From assembly GCF_030012215.1 (NCBI RefSeq), contig NZ_JASCXX010000010.1:120408-184407 (forward strand): 64,000 nt of DNA, read 5' to 3'. The position numbers were made by a program, and so were the translations under genes. The notes under the pieces were generated by a model that worked only from the letters and a program-made list of their open reading frames with translations, did no database searches and was not told where the DNA came from. The stretch comes from Anaerobaca lacustris (GTDB lineage Bacteria; Planctomycetota; Phycisphaerae; Sedimentisphaerales; Anaerobacaceae). Positions 1-8,906 of this stretch are shown here, one piece after another (position 1 is the stretch's first letter; every line of letters begins with the position of its first letter).

Positions 1-60
1 ACGACTGCATACTCTCGGACATTGGGGTTGCTCTGTGAAAAGGATTCAATTCGTCTTATG

Positions 61-98
61 GGTCCCATAGGACCTATTGGACCAATGGGACCGATTGG
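61..98. repeat. 9-bp tandem repeat, GGWCCNATN type
   Basis: Four consecutive 9-bp units (GGTCCCATA, GGACCTATT, GGACCAATG, GGACCGATT) are followed by a further GG. The array lies just downstream of the minus-strand HIT gene. Because the units contain near-palindromic GGWCC, the transcript can fold back on itself. A related three-unit array occurs at 47374-47400. Read as codons it would give Gly-Pro-X, but no convincing gene uses that frame. Confidence 0.6.
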
Positions 99-111
99 CT
101 CCGCCTTGCGC

Positions 112-621
112 TCACAGGTTCGGCAGGCCGTGCTCGGCGCTGACGGTTTTCAGTTCTGCCAGCAGGTCCACCAGGGACTGGCTGACGACGTCGGTATCGC
201 TGCACACGTTCATGAAATTCGTGTCGCCATCCCAGCGCGGCACGACGTGGATGTGCATGTGGCCGGGCAGGCCGGCGCCGGCGCAGCGGCCGAAGTTCAA
301 ACCCACATTGTACCCGTGCGGATTGATCGTCATCGACAGGGCCCGCTGCGATTCGCGAACGAGCTTCATCAACTCGGTCATCTCTTCCTCTCGGGCGTCG
401 TCGAGGTCGGCGATGTGCCGGGCGGGCGAGACGAGCAGGTGTCCGTTGTTGTACGGATAGCGGTTCAGCACAACCAGGCTCCTCTCGGTCCGCCACAGCA
501 GCAGGTTCTCGTCGTCGGATTCAGGATGGGCGAAATCGCGACAGAGGAAACAGCCGTCGCCTTTGTCGAGTCCGCGGATGTAGGGGATGCGCCAGGGCGC
601 CCAGATGTTGCTTCGTTCCAA
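112..621 (-). CDS. HIT-family nucleotide hydrolase/phosphorylase (Ap4A-type)
   Basis: This 169-aa cytosolic protein belongs to the histidine triad superfamily, whose members hydrolyse or transfer nucleotidyl groups from dinucleoside polyphosphates or nucleotide conjugates. The active-site histidine triad HMHIHVVPRW lies near residue 123. A CxxC pair (CFLC) near the N-terminus resembles the zinc-binding part of longer bacterial HIT proteins. The start codon is TTG: an SD-like GGGAGG sits about 10 nt upstream and no in-frame ATG is nearby. The two lipoprotein genes upstream lie on the same strand with a short gap. The natural substrate cannot be told from sequence. Confidence 0.85.
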   Translation of the reverse strand: MERSNIWAPWRIPYIRGLDKGDGCFLCRDFAHPESDDENLLLWRTERSLVVLNRYPYNNGHLLVSPARHIADLDDAREEEMTELMKLVRESQRALSMTINPHGYNVGLNFGRCAGAGLPGHMHIHVVPRWDGDTNFMNVCSDTDVVSQSLVDLLAELKTVSAEHGLPNL

Positions 622-655
622 GGTGCAATGCCTCCCAATTCAGTCGATGCCGGCC

Positions 656-1654
656 TCACGGGGCCAGCGATTCGGTCGTCAGCGTCTGCTCGATGGTGAC
701 GTGCGGGTCGGCCCGTATCCCCATCGGCGGCAACGACGCCCTCATTCGTATGGTGTACTTCTGGTCGCTTGCGAGAAGGCGGCCGGCGTCCAGATCGAAG
801 GACTCCCGTCCGGCCCCTTCGAGCGCAAGCACCTGATAGCCGCCGAGAAAGCCAAACGTCCCGCTGACCTGGAACCGTCCGGCATAGGGGATGGGCCATT
901 CGCTCGGCGCCGCTTCGGCAGGGGCATAGGTGCTTTCGACGATCACAAGCCGTTCGTCATCATGTCGGATTTCGCTGAGCCGGTAGATCACATCGCGGGC
1001 CTTACGCAGGACCATCGGCAGGGGCACCGGCAGCTTCGACGTCCAGGATTGGCCGACAACCACACCGTCGGCGGGGCGTTCAATGCTCGCCACTGCGTCC
1101 CACAGGAAGTACTGCCCTGCGACAAAATCGCCGACCATGTCGGGGTTCTTGATGCGGCCGCCCGAGGGCCCCGAGCGAAACGCCCGCTCGCCGATTTCCT
1201 TCACGAGCGCATCCAATTCGGATCGATCGACGATCTTGCCCCGCGAGTCGACCGTGAACGAGAAGGCCCTTCCGCTTGCGCCCTCGGCGGCATCGGTGCC
1301 GGAGTGGCGTCCGCTGCGTTCGACCCGAACCGATTCGCAGACGGCCCGGATCGTGCTGATCCCGTACGGGTCCACGCTCACCGGCGTGTACGTCGTGACC
1401 ATTTCCAGACGCTCGAATCGTCTCTCGATCTGCTCATCCGCAGCGGCGTTCGGGTCCCAGTCCAGCAGGATGTCCCGATTCGAGACGAATTTGTATCGCA
1501 ACGTGCGGCCCGGCTCGAAATCCACTGTCAGAAGAACGCGCTCATCGCCGCGACGCACACCTGCGCCATCGTCCCGGACGCCGACGGTCCGGCACCCGAC
1601 CGACAGCGACAGGACGACGACAAGTCCGAAAGTGAGATTGGTTCTGAGCGCCAT
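656..1654 (-). CDS. predicted lipoprotein, function unknown (DUF6263-like layout)
   Basis: The protein is 332 aa and carries an N-terminal lipoprotein signal: MALRTN, a hydrophobic stretch, then the lipobox LSVGC. The mature part is mostly beta-type sequence built around 'F.PG..L.YKF', a layout I associate with DUF6263-like proteins of planctomycetes; that link is by eye only. I chose the ATG at 1654 because AGAAG precedes it, although the frame is open to a GTG at 1678. It starts 23 bp after the next lipoprotein gene and resembles it in length and arrangement, so the two are probably co-transcribed paralogues. No catalytic motif is visible. Confidence 0.65.
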   Translation of the reverse strand: MALRTNLTFGLVVVLSLSVGCRTVGVRDDGAGVRRGDERVLLTVDFEPGRTLRYKFVSNRDILLDWDPNAAADEQIERRFERLEMVTTYTPVSVDPYGISTIRAVCESVRVERSGRHSGTDAAEGASGRAFSFTVDSRGKIVDRSELDALVKEIGERAFRSGPSGGRIKNPDMVGDFVAGQYFLWDAVASIERPADGVVVGQSWTSKLPVPLPMVLRKARDVIYRLSEIRHDDERLVIVESTYAPAEAAPSEWPIPYAGRFQVSGTFGFLGGYQVLALEGAGRESFDLDAGRLLASDQKYTIRMRASLPPMGIRADPHVTIEQTLTTESLAP

Positions 1655-1677
1655 GATCTTCTTCTCATCCAGCCGCA

Positions 1678-2772
1678 CTATCGAAGGCGTTCGAGCCTGT
1701 ACAACTGCATCCGTTCCATTCGCACGGCAGCGGGATTGGCCGCACCGTCCTGGACGGCCTGCTGGTCAACGGCCACCCATTCCGTGCGGAACTGCTCGAC
1801 GTACGTGTCGATCGTGCCCGTATCCAGATCGAGCAGCAACCGGCCCTCGTAGGTGTCCACGTGGTCGAACAGGCCCGCCGCAACCACCTCGGCCTGCTCC
1901 TGATGCAACTGCCGGGCCGCCGCCGAGGAGGGAATGCCCTTCATCGTCACGTGCGCGAGACGAGCGTCCCCGTCGGCCTCGACCCGATCGAGACTGTAGA
2001 GCCGCTCGTAGGCTCTGTCGCCCATCCGACCGAACGAGAACAGCCGGACGTTGCTCCACCTATCGCCCGGATGGACCGTCCGGCCTTCCGAGGCCATCAG
2101 GGCCGGGACCTCATGCCGCTGGCGGATTTCCTTCTCATCGAGCAGTCTCAGGGCCGTCTGATGCTCCGCCGAACGGCCCTCGATCGAATCGCGGATACCG
2201 GCAACGCCATCGACGGACACGACCGCTCCCTTGGGCGTCATCTCCACTTCGTAGCTCCTGCCGATCAATTCCGACAGAGGCCCCTGCCAATCCGGATCCC
2301 GCACGCTGTCAAAGTCGAGAACGACCGTCTCCCGCGAGCGGCCCAGATACGTCAGCGCCAGGATCGTGACCTCGATCACGGCGTTGCCCTTGTCGTTGAC
2401 GCGAAGGACCCGCTGCTCGAATGTGATCTCCACGCGGTTTCCGATCGCACCGCCTCGGAAGCTGTCCGGCTTACTGGACTGGTCGCCCTCCCATCGGACG
2501 GAGGCCTCGGTCTCTGTCGTCACCTTGCAGGTCACGGCCCGATCCGGGACGAACTCCAGACGCAGATCGACGACGGCCTCCACCTCCATCGGACCGTCAT
2601 CCTCGGCCGTCGGCAAGGGCTCCGGAACGGCTGCCGGCTCGGGTGCATCCCTCGTGACCGGCTCGCCGGACGCGCCCCCTTGCGTGGGCGCGCTCTTGCA
2701 GCCTGCCAGCAGCACGAGCAGGCCAAGGACAATGCCGGCAACGGCGACACAGGCACTTGTCTTTCGTCTCAT
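1678..2772 (-). CDS. predicted lipoprotein, function unknown (paralogue-like to its neighbour)
   Basis: This 364-aa envelope protein starts at the ATG at 2772 (MRRKTS). It has a hydrophobic stretch and the lipobox LLAGC, so it should be lipid-anchored. An acidic Pro/Glu-rich linker of about 40 residues follows, then a beta-rich domain containing '[15 protein letters not shown]', comparable to 'LLTVDFEPGRTLRYKF' in the downstream gene. The two genes probably form one transcript. Nothing identifies a ligand or enzymatic activity. An upstream in-frame start at 2790 would put charged and aromatic residues before the signal peptide and is less likely. Confidence 0.65.
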   Translation of the reverse strand: MRRKTSACVAVAGIVLGLLVLLAGCKSAPTQGGASGEPVTRDAPEPAAVPEPLPTAEDDGPMEVEAVVDLRLEFVPDRAVTCKVTTETEASVRWEGDQSSKPDSFRGGAIGNRVEITFEQRVLRVNDKGNAVIEVTILALTYLGRSRETVVLDFDSVRDPDWQGPLSELIGRSYEVEMTPKGAVVSVDGVAGIRDSIEGRSAEHQTALRLLDEKEIRQRHEVPALMASEGRTVHPGDRWSNVRLFSFGRMGDRAYERLYSLDRVEADGDARLAHVTMKGIPSSAAARQLHQEQAEVVAAGLFDHVDTYEGRLLLDLDTGTIDTYVEQFRTEWVAVDQQAVQDGAANPAAVRMERMQLYRLERLR

Positions 2773-2946
2773 CCAGGTCCCTACCCACAAGTCGGACTAC
2801 GCCAATTCTTCCATCATACCCCAAGAACCGATTATAGGAGTGCCGGGGCATCCGACAACGATTTTCCTTTATGGATCGCGGGGAGTGAGCTAAACTATTT
2901 GTTTTTGACCCTCAGTGTTCGTACCGGTGGTTTTGGAGAAGAGACA

Positions 2947-4614
2947 ATGAGAAGCGATACCGTCAAGAAGGGCTTTCAGCGGGCGCCCCATCGCGGCCTG
3001 CTTCACGCGTGTGGCTTGAAGGATGCGGATTTCGATAAGCCGTTCATCGGCGTCGCCAACAGCTTCTGCGAGGTTGTGCCGGGCCACGTTCATCTCAACG
3101 AAGTGGCCCGCGTCGTGAAGGAAGCCATACGTGAAGCCGGCGGCGTGCCCTTCGAGTTCAATACAATTGCGGTCTGTGACGGCGTCGCGATGGGCCATAC
3201 GGGCATGAAGTACTCGCTGTCCTCGCGCGAGATCGTCGCCGACTCGGTCGAAACGATGGTGCGGGCCCACTGCTTCGACGGCCTGATCTGCATCCCCAAC
3301 TGCGACAAGATCATCCCCGGCATGTTCATGGGCGCCGTGCGCCTGAACGTGCCGACCCTGTTCGTCTCGGGCGGCCCGATGAAGGCGGGCAAAACCAAGG
3401 ACGGCAAGACGGTGGACCTGATCAGCATCTTCGAGGGCGTCGCCCAGTTCAACGCCGGCAAGATCAGCGAAGAAGAGCTCAAGGAGCTCGAATGCGCCGG
3501 CTGCCCCACCCAGGGCAGTTGCTCGGGCATGTTCACCGCCAATTCGATGAACTGCCTGTCCGAGGCGATCGGCATGGCCCTGCCCGGCAACGGCACGATC
3601 CTCGCGGTCGATCCGAAGCGGCAGGACCTGTACAAGGCCGCCGGCAGACAGATCGTCGAACTGGTGAAAAGGGACATCAAGCCGCTCGACGTCATCAGCG
3701 ACAAGTCGATGGACAACGCGCTGGCCCTCGACATGGCGATGGGCGGCTCGACCAATACGGTCCTCCATACGCTGGCCATCGCCAGCGAGGCGAAGATCGC
3801 CTACGACCTGGACCGGATCAATGCCATCTCCGAGAGGTGTCCGAATATCTGCAAGGTCTCGCCGTCCAGCGCCATCCACATCGAGGACGTCGACCGTGCC
3901 GGCGGGATCAGCGCGATCCTCAACGAGATCAGCAAGGTGCCGAACCTGTTGAACCTCGACTGTCTGACCGTCACGGGCAAGACGCTGGGAGAGAACATCG
4001 CCAGCGCGAAAATCGAGGACACCGAGGTGATCCATCCGCTGGCCAACGCCTATTCCAAGACGGGCGGCCTGTCGATCCTGCGCGGCAATCTGGCCCCCAA
4101 CGGCAGCGTCGTCAAGAGCGCCGGGGTCGCCAAGGCCATGCTGACACACACCGGCCCGGCGGTCATCTTCGAGAGCCAGGAAGAGGCCTGCGAGGGCATC
4201 CTGGCCGGCAAGGTCAAGGCCGGCGACGTGGTCGTCATCCGCTATGAGGGCCCCAAGGGCGGGCCGGGCATGCAGGAGATGCTCAGTCCGACCAGCTACA
4301 TCATGGGCGCCGGCCTGGGCGAGTCGGTCGCGCTGATTACCGACGGGCGGTTCAGTGGCGGCACGCGCGGCGCCTGCATCGGGCACGTCAGCCCCGAAGC
4401 GGCCGTCGGCGGGCCCATCGGTCTGCTCAAAAACGGGGACATCATCGAGATCGACATCCCCAACAACACGATGAACGCCAAACTCTCCGACGCCGAATGG
4501 GCCCAGCGCAAGAAGGCCTGGAAACCGATGGAACCCCGAATCAAGGAAGGCTGCCTCGGCAAGTACGCCGCCATGGCCACCAGCGCCGACACCGGCGCCG
4601 TGCTGAAATGGTAG
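2947..4614 (+). CDS. ilvD: dihydroxy-acid dehydratase
   Basis: This 555-aa enzyme converts 2,3-dihydroxy-isovalerate or -methylvalerate to the 2-keto acid, the penultimate step of valine and isoleucine synthesis. Family signatures are intact: [12 protein letters not shown] near residues 115-126, with Cys119 as an Fe-S ligand and Lys121, and [11 protein letters not shown] near 186-196, with Cys192. The C-terminal GRFSGGTRG is also present. The ATG at 2947 follows GGAGAAGAGACA; the frame is open far upstream, but that part is antisense to the lipoprotein genes. No other ilv gene is nearby, so it stands alone in this window. Confidence 0.95.
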   Translation: MRSDTVKKGFQRAPHRGLLHACGLKDADFDKPFIGVANSFCEVVPGHVHLNEVARVVKEAIREAGGVPFEFNTIAVCDGVAMGHTGMKYSLSSREIVADSVETMVRAHCFDGLICIPNCDKIIPGMFMGAVRLNVPTLFVSGGPMKAGKTKDGKTVDLISIFEGVAQFNAGKISEEELKELECAGCPTQGSCSGMFTANSMNCLSEAIGMALPGNGTILAVDPKRQDLYKAAGRQIVELVKRDIKPLDVISDKSMDNALALDMAMGGSTNTVLHTLAIASEAKIAYDLDRINAISERCPNICKVSPSSAIHIEDVDRAGGISAILNEISKVPNLLNLDCLTVTGKTLGENIASAKIEDTEVIHPLANAYSKTGGLSILRGNLAPNGSVVKSAGVAKAMLTHTGPAVIFESQEEACEGILAGKVKAGDVVVIRYEGPKGGPGMQEMLSPTSYIMGAGLGESVALITDGRFSGGTRGACIGHVSPEAAVGGPIGLLKNGDIIEIDIPNNTMNAKLSDAEWAQRKKAWKPMEPRIKEGCLGKYAAMATSADTGAVLKW

Positions 4615-4749
4615 TGCAGCAGTCGGACGCGGGCATCTCGTGTTCTGGCCTTGCGCACCGCGTCCACTGGAATTCGCTCATGACATTCGGTACAATGATC
4701 GTGGTTTCGAGCGATCCGTCGGAACGTCGCGAGCGCAGGAGCAGGTAGC

Positions 4750-4980
4750 ATGAACGAACGAATCACGACAGACCCCAATATCTGCCATGGGCAGGCATGC
4801 GTGAGGGGCACAAGGATCCCGGTCCACCAGATCGTGCGCATGCTCGCCAATGGTGATACCGTCGAGGATCTCCTGCAGGAGTATCCCTCATTGACACAGG
4901 AGGATGTCTTCGCCTGCCTCGATTACGCCGCCTCCCTGGCAGAAGAAGAGATTTCTCCTATCGCGGACGCGACACCGTGA
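4750..4980 (+). CDS. DUF433 family antitoxin-like protein
   Basis: This 76-aa protein shows the DUF433 pattern: 'ITTDPNICHGQACVRGTRIPV' followed by 'ANGDTVEDLLQEYPSLTQEDV', which forms a small winged-helix fold. DUF433 proteins typically precede DUF5615 PIN-like proteins and are thought to be the antitoxin of a VapBC-like pair. Here the stop codon overlaps the GTG start of a DUF5615 fragment (GTGA), the usual coupled arrangement. Because the partner is truncated, this may be an orphan antitoxin. Confidence 0.85.
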   Translation: MNERITTDPNICHGQACVRGTRIPVHQIVRMLANGDTVEDLLQEYPSLTQEDVFACLDYAASLAEEEISPIADATP

Positions 4981-5114
4981 AGATCCTTGTGGATGAGAAC
5001 ATCCCCACGATCTGCGTGGAGCGCCTACGTAAGAAAGGCCACGAAGTGGTGGACATTCGCGGCACGGCGGAGGAAGGCCTGTCGGACGAGAGACCATGCG
5101 AGACACTGTCATGA
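4977..5114 (+). pseudogene. truncated DUF5615 (PIN-like) toxin remnant
   Basis: A GTG-started 45-codon frame overlaps the DUF433 stop and reads VKILVDENIPTICVERLRKKGHEV, then GLSDE before a stop. That is the N-terminal third of a DUF5615 protein, which is usually about 110-120 aa. It includes the first acidic residues (VDEN) of the PIN-like site. The later conserved region (the 'T.D.DF' acidic motif) is absent in all three forward frames before the next gene at 5140. This indicates deletion rather than a simple frameshift. Any product would not be an active nuclease. Confidence 0.75.
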
Positions 5115-5139
5115 GCACGTGGGAGGAGGCCAGGGAACG

Positions 5140-5616
5140 GTGAACAGGGGAAACGTTCAGAAATGGTATGCGGCGGGGTTGTGTTTTGAGTGTACGGGGT
5201 GTGGGGCGTGCTGCTCGGGGCCGGGGGAAGGGTATATCTGGGTGACGCGGCCGGAGATCGAGCTGATCGCCAGGCACCTGAAGACGACGCCGGGGCAGTT
5301 GCGGCAGAAATACCTTCGGCGGGTGGGCCTGCGCACCACGATCATCGAACACGAAACGACCAAGGACTGTATCTTTCTCAGGACGATTGGCGGCCGCAAA
5401 CAGTGCGTGATCTACCCGGTCCGGCCGAGTCAGTGCCGAACGTGGCCGTTCTGGCCGGACAACCTCTCAGGGCCCAACGCCTGGAACAGCACCGCCGTCC
5501 GGTGCCCCGGGATCAACCGGGGACGGCACTACAGCGCCAAGCAAATTGAACAAATCAAGAGAAACAAGCAATGGTGGCTGAATCAGAACGATATCGCCGA
5601 GTCGTCGCAGAAGTAG
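5140..5616 (+). CDS. YkgJ-family cysteine-cluster protein (1)
   Basis: The 158-aa product has the CxxCGxCC cluster (CTGCGACC) near residue 18, then 'CVIYPVRPSQCRTWPFWP' and a late Cys in 'VRCPGI'. This is the pattern of the YkgJ/CxxCxxCC family, annotated as a zinc- or iron-chelating domain and of unknown function in most species. The GTG at 5140 is preceded by GGAGGAGG about 10 nt upstream. The frame extends further left, but without a ribosome site. It overlaps the next gene, a second family member, by 46 bp. Confidence 0.85.
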   Translation: MNRGNVQKWYAAGLCFECTGCGACCSGPGEGYIWVTRPEIELIARHLKTTPGQLRQKYLRRVGLRTTIIEHETTKDCIFLRTIGGRKQCVIYPVRPSQCRTWPFWPDNLSGPNAWNSTAVRCPGINRGRHYSAKQIEQIKRNKQWWLNQNDIAESSQK

Positions 5617-6056
5617 CGGTTCTCTACGACTGGATTGACATGCAGCTTCAGCAGGACCGCGATCTGGCCGGGACGTGTGCGGCCTGCGGGGCCTGCTGCA
5701 ACTTCGCCGTCTACGATCACCTGCTGTTCGTTACTCCGCCCGAGTTGATCTACCTCGCCGCCAAACTGGACGCATCGAACCTCAAGCAGATGCCCGGCGA
5801 CCGCTGTCCGTACCAGGAGGAGGAACGATGCACGATCCACCGGCATCGGTTCACCGGCTGCCGTATCTTCTGCTGCGACGGCGACCGGGAATTCCAGGCC
5901 GAACTGACCGAAACCGTCCTGCGGAAACTCAGGAGCATCTGCCGACGGTACGAGGTCCCCTACCAGTACGCCGACCTGGCCACGGCTCTGGCGACCTTCC
6001 CTACCGGTACCTGTCGGTCGGCAGCGGGACCTTGTCCTGAGGATCGTAGAGATTGA
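5571..6056 (+). CDS. YkgJ-family cysteine-cluster protein (2)
   Basis: This 161-aa second family member carries CAACGACCNF near residue 36 and 'RCPYQEEERCTIHRHRFTGCRIFCC' further on. That gives eight or more cysteines arranged to bind metal or an Fe-S cluster. It overlaps the first YkgJ gene by 46 bp, so translation is probably coupled and the two products may act together. The 3' end overlaps the convergent ftsQ-like gene by 56 bp, so the last residues on both sides are constrained by each other. Confidence 0.8.
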   Translation: MVAESERYRRVVAEVAVLYDWIDMQLQQDRDLAGTCAACGACCNFAVYDHLLFVTPPELIYLAAKLDASNLKQMPGDRCPYQEEERCTIHRHRFTGCRIFCCDGDREFQAELTETVLRKLRSICRRYEVPYQYADLATALATFPTGTCRSAAGPCPEDRRD

Positions 6057-6939
6057 TGTACTTGACCCCGGCGCTGAGCGAGCCGAACTCCTTGTAGTAG
6101 GTATACAGCTTGGCCAGCTTCTGCTCGTCTTTGGCTTCGAGATGCCGGGCCCACTCCCCAATCTCGGCGCCCCAGTAGATCAGTGTGCCGTCCTTGCTGT
6201 GGAGCACGATATGGGGGGCGCGGTGATTCCTTCGTCCCTTGTAGTTGGCCACGTCCACGCCGGCGATCTGGTCGAGCAGCGGGTTCTTCGGCGCGACCTC
6301 GGCGTCCATGCGGTTCAGCAGGACGATGAGCTTGACCGCCGCAGCCAGATCGTCCCGATCGAACACGGCCCCCGGCGAAGGCGGCAGGCCCAGCGACACG
6401 TTCCTGACCTCCACGATCGGCAGGTGTGCCATCGGCATGTAGTCCAGCACGACGAGATCGGCATCGACGTAGAACTTGGACGGGCCTCGCTCGATCAGCG
6501 CGACGGGCTTTCGCCAGCGGGCGCCGACGCGCACGGCGTCGTGCGTGACGCGCACCTCGATCTCGTCCAGCCACGACATCCTGGCCAGATTGCGGGCGAC
6601 CACCTCGGCGGTCTCCTCGCCAATCGGGAACCGATCGCCTCCGGCGGCGGCCACCACCCGCGCCTTCAGGTCCCAGTTGACCCATCCCGGCACACCGACC
6701 AGCACGAGGCGCCCTTCCTCCGTCGGCCTGGTCGTACTGACATACCCCTCGGCATAACGCAAGAAGGCGCCGGCCGCCACCAGAACGAGCATCACCGCCG
6801 CCACCTTGACCGCCGTCGTCAGCGTCTGCTTCCTGGCCTCGGCCTCTTTCTTGGTCCGCGTTCCCCACCAGGAGGTAAACCGTTCTCGAAGACTGATTCT
6901 TTGCTTCTTTCTGGCCACGTACCGCCTCAACTCCAGCAC
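6001..6939 (-). CDS. ftsQ: FtsQ-like cell-division protein
   Basis: The protein is about 312 aa: a basic cytoplasmic N-terminus (RKKQRISLRERF), one membrane helix near residues 42-62, then a POTRA-like segment (LVLVGVPGWVNWDLKARVV...WLDEIEVRV) and a beta domain. That is FtsQ/DivIB architecture. The position directly after ddl, at the end of murC-murB-ddl, is the classical place of ftsQ. FtsQ links FtsB/FtsL to the septal synthesis machinery. Sequence conservation is weak, so the name rests on layout and context. The start is GTG at 6939; a second GTG at 6918 has a better SD (GAGG) and may be the true one. Confidence 0.7.
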   Translation of the reverse strand: MLELRRYVARKKQRISLRERFTSWWGTRTKKEAEARKQTLTTAVKVAAVMLVLVAAGAFLRYAEGYVSTTRPTEEGRLVLVGVPGWVNWDLKARVVAAAGGDRFPIGEETAEVVARNLARMSWLDEIEVRVTHDAVRVGARWRKPVALIERGPSKFYVDADLVVLDYMPMAHLPIVEVRNVSLGLPPSPGAVFDRDDLAAAVKLIVLLNRMDAEVAPKNPLLDQIAGVDVANYKGRRNHRAPHIVLHSKDGTLIYWGAEIGEWARHLEAKDEQKLAKLYTYYKEFGSLSAGVKYINLYDPQDKVPLPTDRYR

Positions 6940-6975
6940 ACCTTGGATGGTCCCGACACGAATCCGCTCCGACGA

Positions 6976-7935
6976 TCAGAAGCAGATACTATCAGAATCG
7001 ACCGTTCGGACGTTTTGCTGCACAGGTTTTCGATAAAAACTCGCCTCGACGATGCCCACGCACAACCGACTCATGGAAACGCCGGTCTTCGCCGCCGCCT
7101 TGGGCAGCAGCGAATGGGTGGTGAAGCCGGGGATCGTATTGATTTCCAGCGCGTAGGGCACGCCGTCGTCGGCAAGGATGAAATCCACACGGGCGAAGTC
7201 CCGACAGCCCAAGGCGTCGAAACAGGCCATCGCATCGCGGCCGATCCGCTCAGTCAGTTCGGCGTCGGCGATCGTATCGAACAGATACTCGGTCCGCTCG
7301 TCGATGTATTTTGCCTGGTAGTCGTAGAACCCCGTCCGGCTGCGAATCTCGATGATCGGCAGGGTCTTTCGTCCGACGACCCCGACCGTGATCTCCCGGC
7401 CGCGAACGAAGGGCTCGACCATGCCGTCGCCGAACTGGGCGCAGACGTCCACGGCACAGGCCGCCGCTTTGGCCGGCCCATCGACGATGTAAACGCCCAC
7501 GCTGCTGCCCTGCCGGACCGGCTTGACGACGAATCGCTCACCGAGATCCTTCAACTGCGCCTCGATCTCGGCGCGCGGCGTCCGCCCGGCGACTTCGACC
7601 GTGGGCGCCACGGCCACACCGGCCTCGGCAAAGCGGTTCTTGCTGGCAATCTTGTCGAACGCCAGCCGGCTGGCCTCCGGGCCGCAACCGGTATAGATCA
7701 GCCCTCGGTCCTCAAGCACCTGCTGGAGCCGGCCGTCCTCGCCGAACTCGCCGTGCAGAGCCACGAAAAACACGTCGATATCGGACCTGTCCAGCACGGC
7801 CATGTCGTCGGGCGTGATGTCTGATTCCACCACCTCCATCCCGCCCTGGCGAAGCGCCTCGGCAACGCACCGGCCGCTCTGAAGGCTCACCTCGCGCTCG
7901 TGACCGACACCGCCCTGTAAGACCGCTACCTTCAT
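6976..7935 (-). CDS. ddl: D-alanine--D-alanine ligase
   Basis: This 319-aa ATP-grasp enzyme makes D-Ala-D-Ala for the peptidoglycan stem peptide. The N-terminal 'VLQGGVGHEREVSLQSG' and 'ALHGEFGEDG' are Ddl signatures. Central 'VVKPVRQGSSVGV' and C-terminal 'FARVDFIL' and 'LEINTIPGFTTHSLLPKAA' supply nucleotide and metal ligands. The ATG at 7935 follows AGAGGA by 5 nt. It lies in the minus-strand run murC-murB-ddl-ftsQ. Its presence supports a real peptidoglycan wall in this organism. Confidence 0.95.
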   Translation of the reverse strand: MKVAVLQGGVGHEREVSLQSGRCVAEALRQGGMEVVESDITPDDMAVLDRSDIDVFFVALHGEFGEDGRLQQVLEDRGLIYTGCGPEASRLAFDKIASKNRFAEAGVAVAPTVEVAGRTPRAEIEAQLKDLGERFVVKPVRQGSSVGVYIVDGPAKAAACAVDVCAQFGDGMVEPFVRGREITVGVVGRKTLPIIEIRSRTGFYDYQAKYIDERTEYLFDTIADAELTERIGRDAMACFDALGCRDFARVDFILADDGVPYALEINTIPGFTTHSLLPKAAAKTGVSMSRLCVGIVEASFYRKPVQQNVRTVDSDSICF

Positions 7936-8024
7936 GGATTCCTCTGCTCTCGGAGGGTCGGACAGCTCGGCCGAGCACCCTCAAGCGGCAACCGACCGGT
8001 CCAGAGAACGACCCCGTCGCTGCC

Positions 8025-8906
8025 CTACTTCCAGATCTCGATTTCCGTCTGCAACTCGACGTCGGCGTGCCCGCGGACCTTCTGGCGGACCACTTCGATG
8101 AGTCGCAGGACGTCCCGGCTCGTGCAGCCCTTGTTGGCCACGATGAAGTTGGCGTGCTTGTCGCTGACCGCCGCCCCACCGATCTGAAACCCCTTGAGAC
8201 CGGCGCGATCGATCAGCGCTCCGGCCGATGCACCCGGCGGGTTCCTGAAAACGCACCCGCAGTTCCTCGTATTGAGCGGCTGGTTGTTCTTCTTGTAGAT
8301 CCAGCTCTCCTTGACCGTCCGCATGATCTCTTCCGGGTCGGCCTCGCTGAGCGTCAGCTTCGCGTTCAGGATCGTCGAGGCGCGGATATTGACGCTGCGA
8401 TAGTCGAAGATCAGCTCCGGCTTGCTCCTCTCGAAGACCGTCCCCTGGCCGTCCATCAGCGTCACCGAGTCCACGACCGAACCGATGTCGCCGAACTGCC
8501 CGCCGGCGTTCATCTTCACGGCGCCGCCGATCGAGCCAGGAATGCCCGTCAACACCTCCAGGCCCGAAAGCCCTTTCTCGACGCAGTCGAGCACCAGCTT
8601 GCTCAGTTCGGCCCCCGCCCAGGCGGTCAGGTGCGGTCCCTCGAACTGCGTCTCGGCGAAGGCCGGAGCATCCAACTTGACGACGGCCCCTCGCACCCCC
8701 TCATCGCTGATCAGCAGGTTCGACCCGAGTCCCATCACGTGGACGCGGATATGGTTCTCGTCGCACCGCCGGACCATGTCCTGAAGCTCCTCAACCGTCC
8801 GGGGACGAATGAAGTAGTCGGCCGGACCGCCGAGGCGGTACCAGGTGTGCGGGGCCATCACATGGTTTTGCTCAACGATTTCCGCCAAGTCGCCGAAGAT
8901 ATTCAT
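8025..8906 (-). CDS. murB: UDP-N-acetylenolpyruvoylglucosamine reductase
   Basis: The 293-aa FAD enzyme reduces UDP-GlcNAc-enolpyruvate to UDP-MurNAc. 'NHVMAPHTWYRLGGPADYFIRP' is the FAD-binding start, and 'GLSGLEVLTGIPGSIGGAVKMNAG' plus 'FRNPPGASAGALIDRAGLKG' hold the active-site serine region. The late 'EIEIWK' contains the conserved glutamate. The ATG at 8906 is chosen from homologue starts; the frame stays open further upstream inside murC. The first 35 bp overlap the end of murC, implying translational coupling. Confidence 0.95.
   Translation of the reverse strand: MNIFGDLAEIVEQNHVMAPHTWYRLGGPADYFIRPRTVEELQDMVRRCDENHIRVHVMGLGSNLLISDEGVRGAVVKLDAPAFAETQFEGPHLTAWAGAELSKLVLDCVEKGLSGLEVLTGIPGSIGGAVKMNAGGQFGDIGSVVDSVTLMDGQGTVFERSKPELIFDYRSVNIRASTILNAKLTLSEADPEEIMRTVKESWIYKKNNQPLNTRNCGCVFRNPPGASAGALIDRAGLKGFQIGGAAVSDKHANFIVANKGCTSRDVLRLIEVVRQKVRGHADVELQTEIEIWK

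Noticed and set aside
22..699. ORF beginning with a collagen-like Gly-Pro-X run
   Set aside because: The run comes from the 9-bp DNA repeat, and the remainder is antisense to the HIT gene.
1861..2946. N-terminal extension of ilvD
   Set aside because: The frame is open but antisense to the lipoprotein gene; homologues and the SD place the start at 2947.
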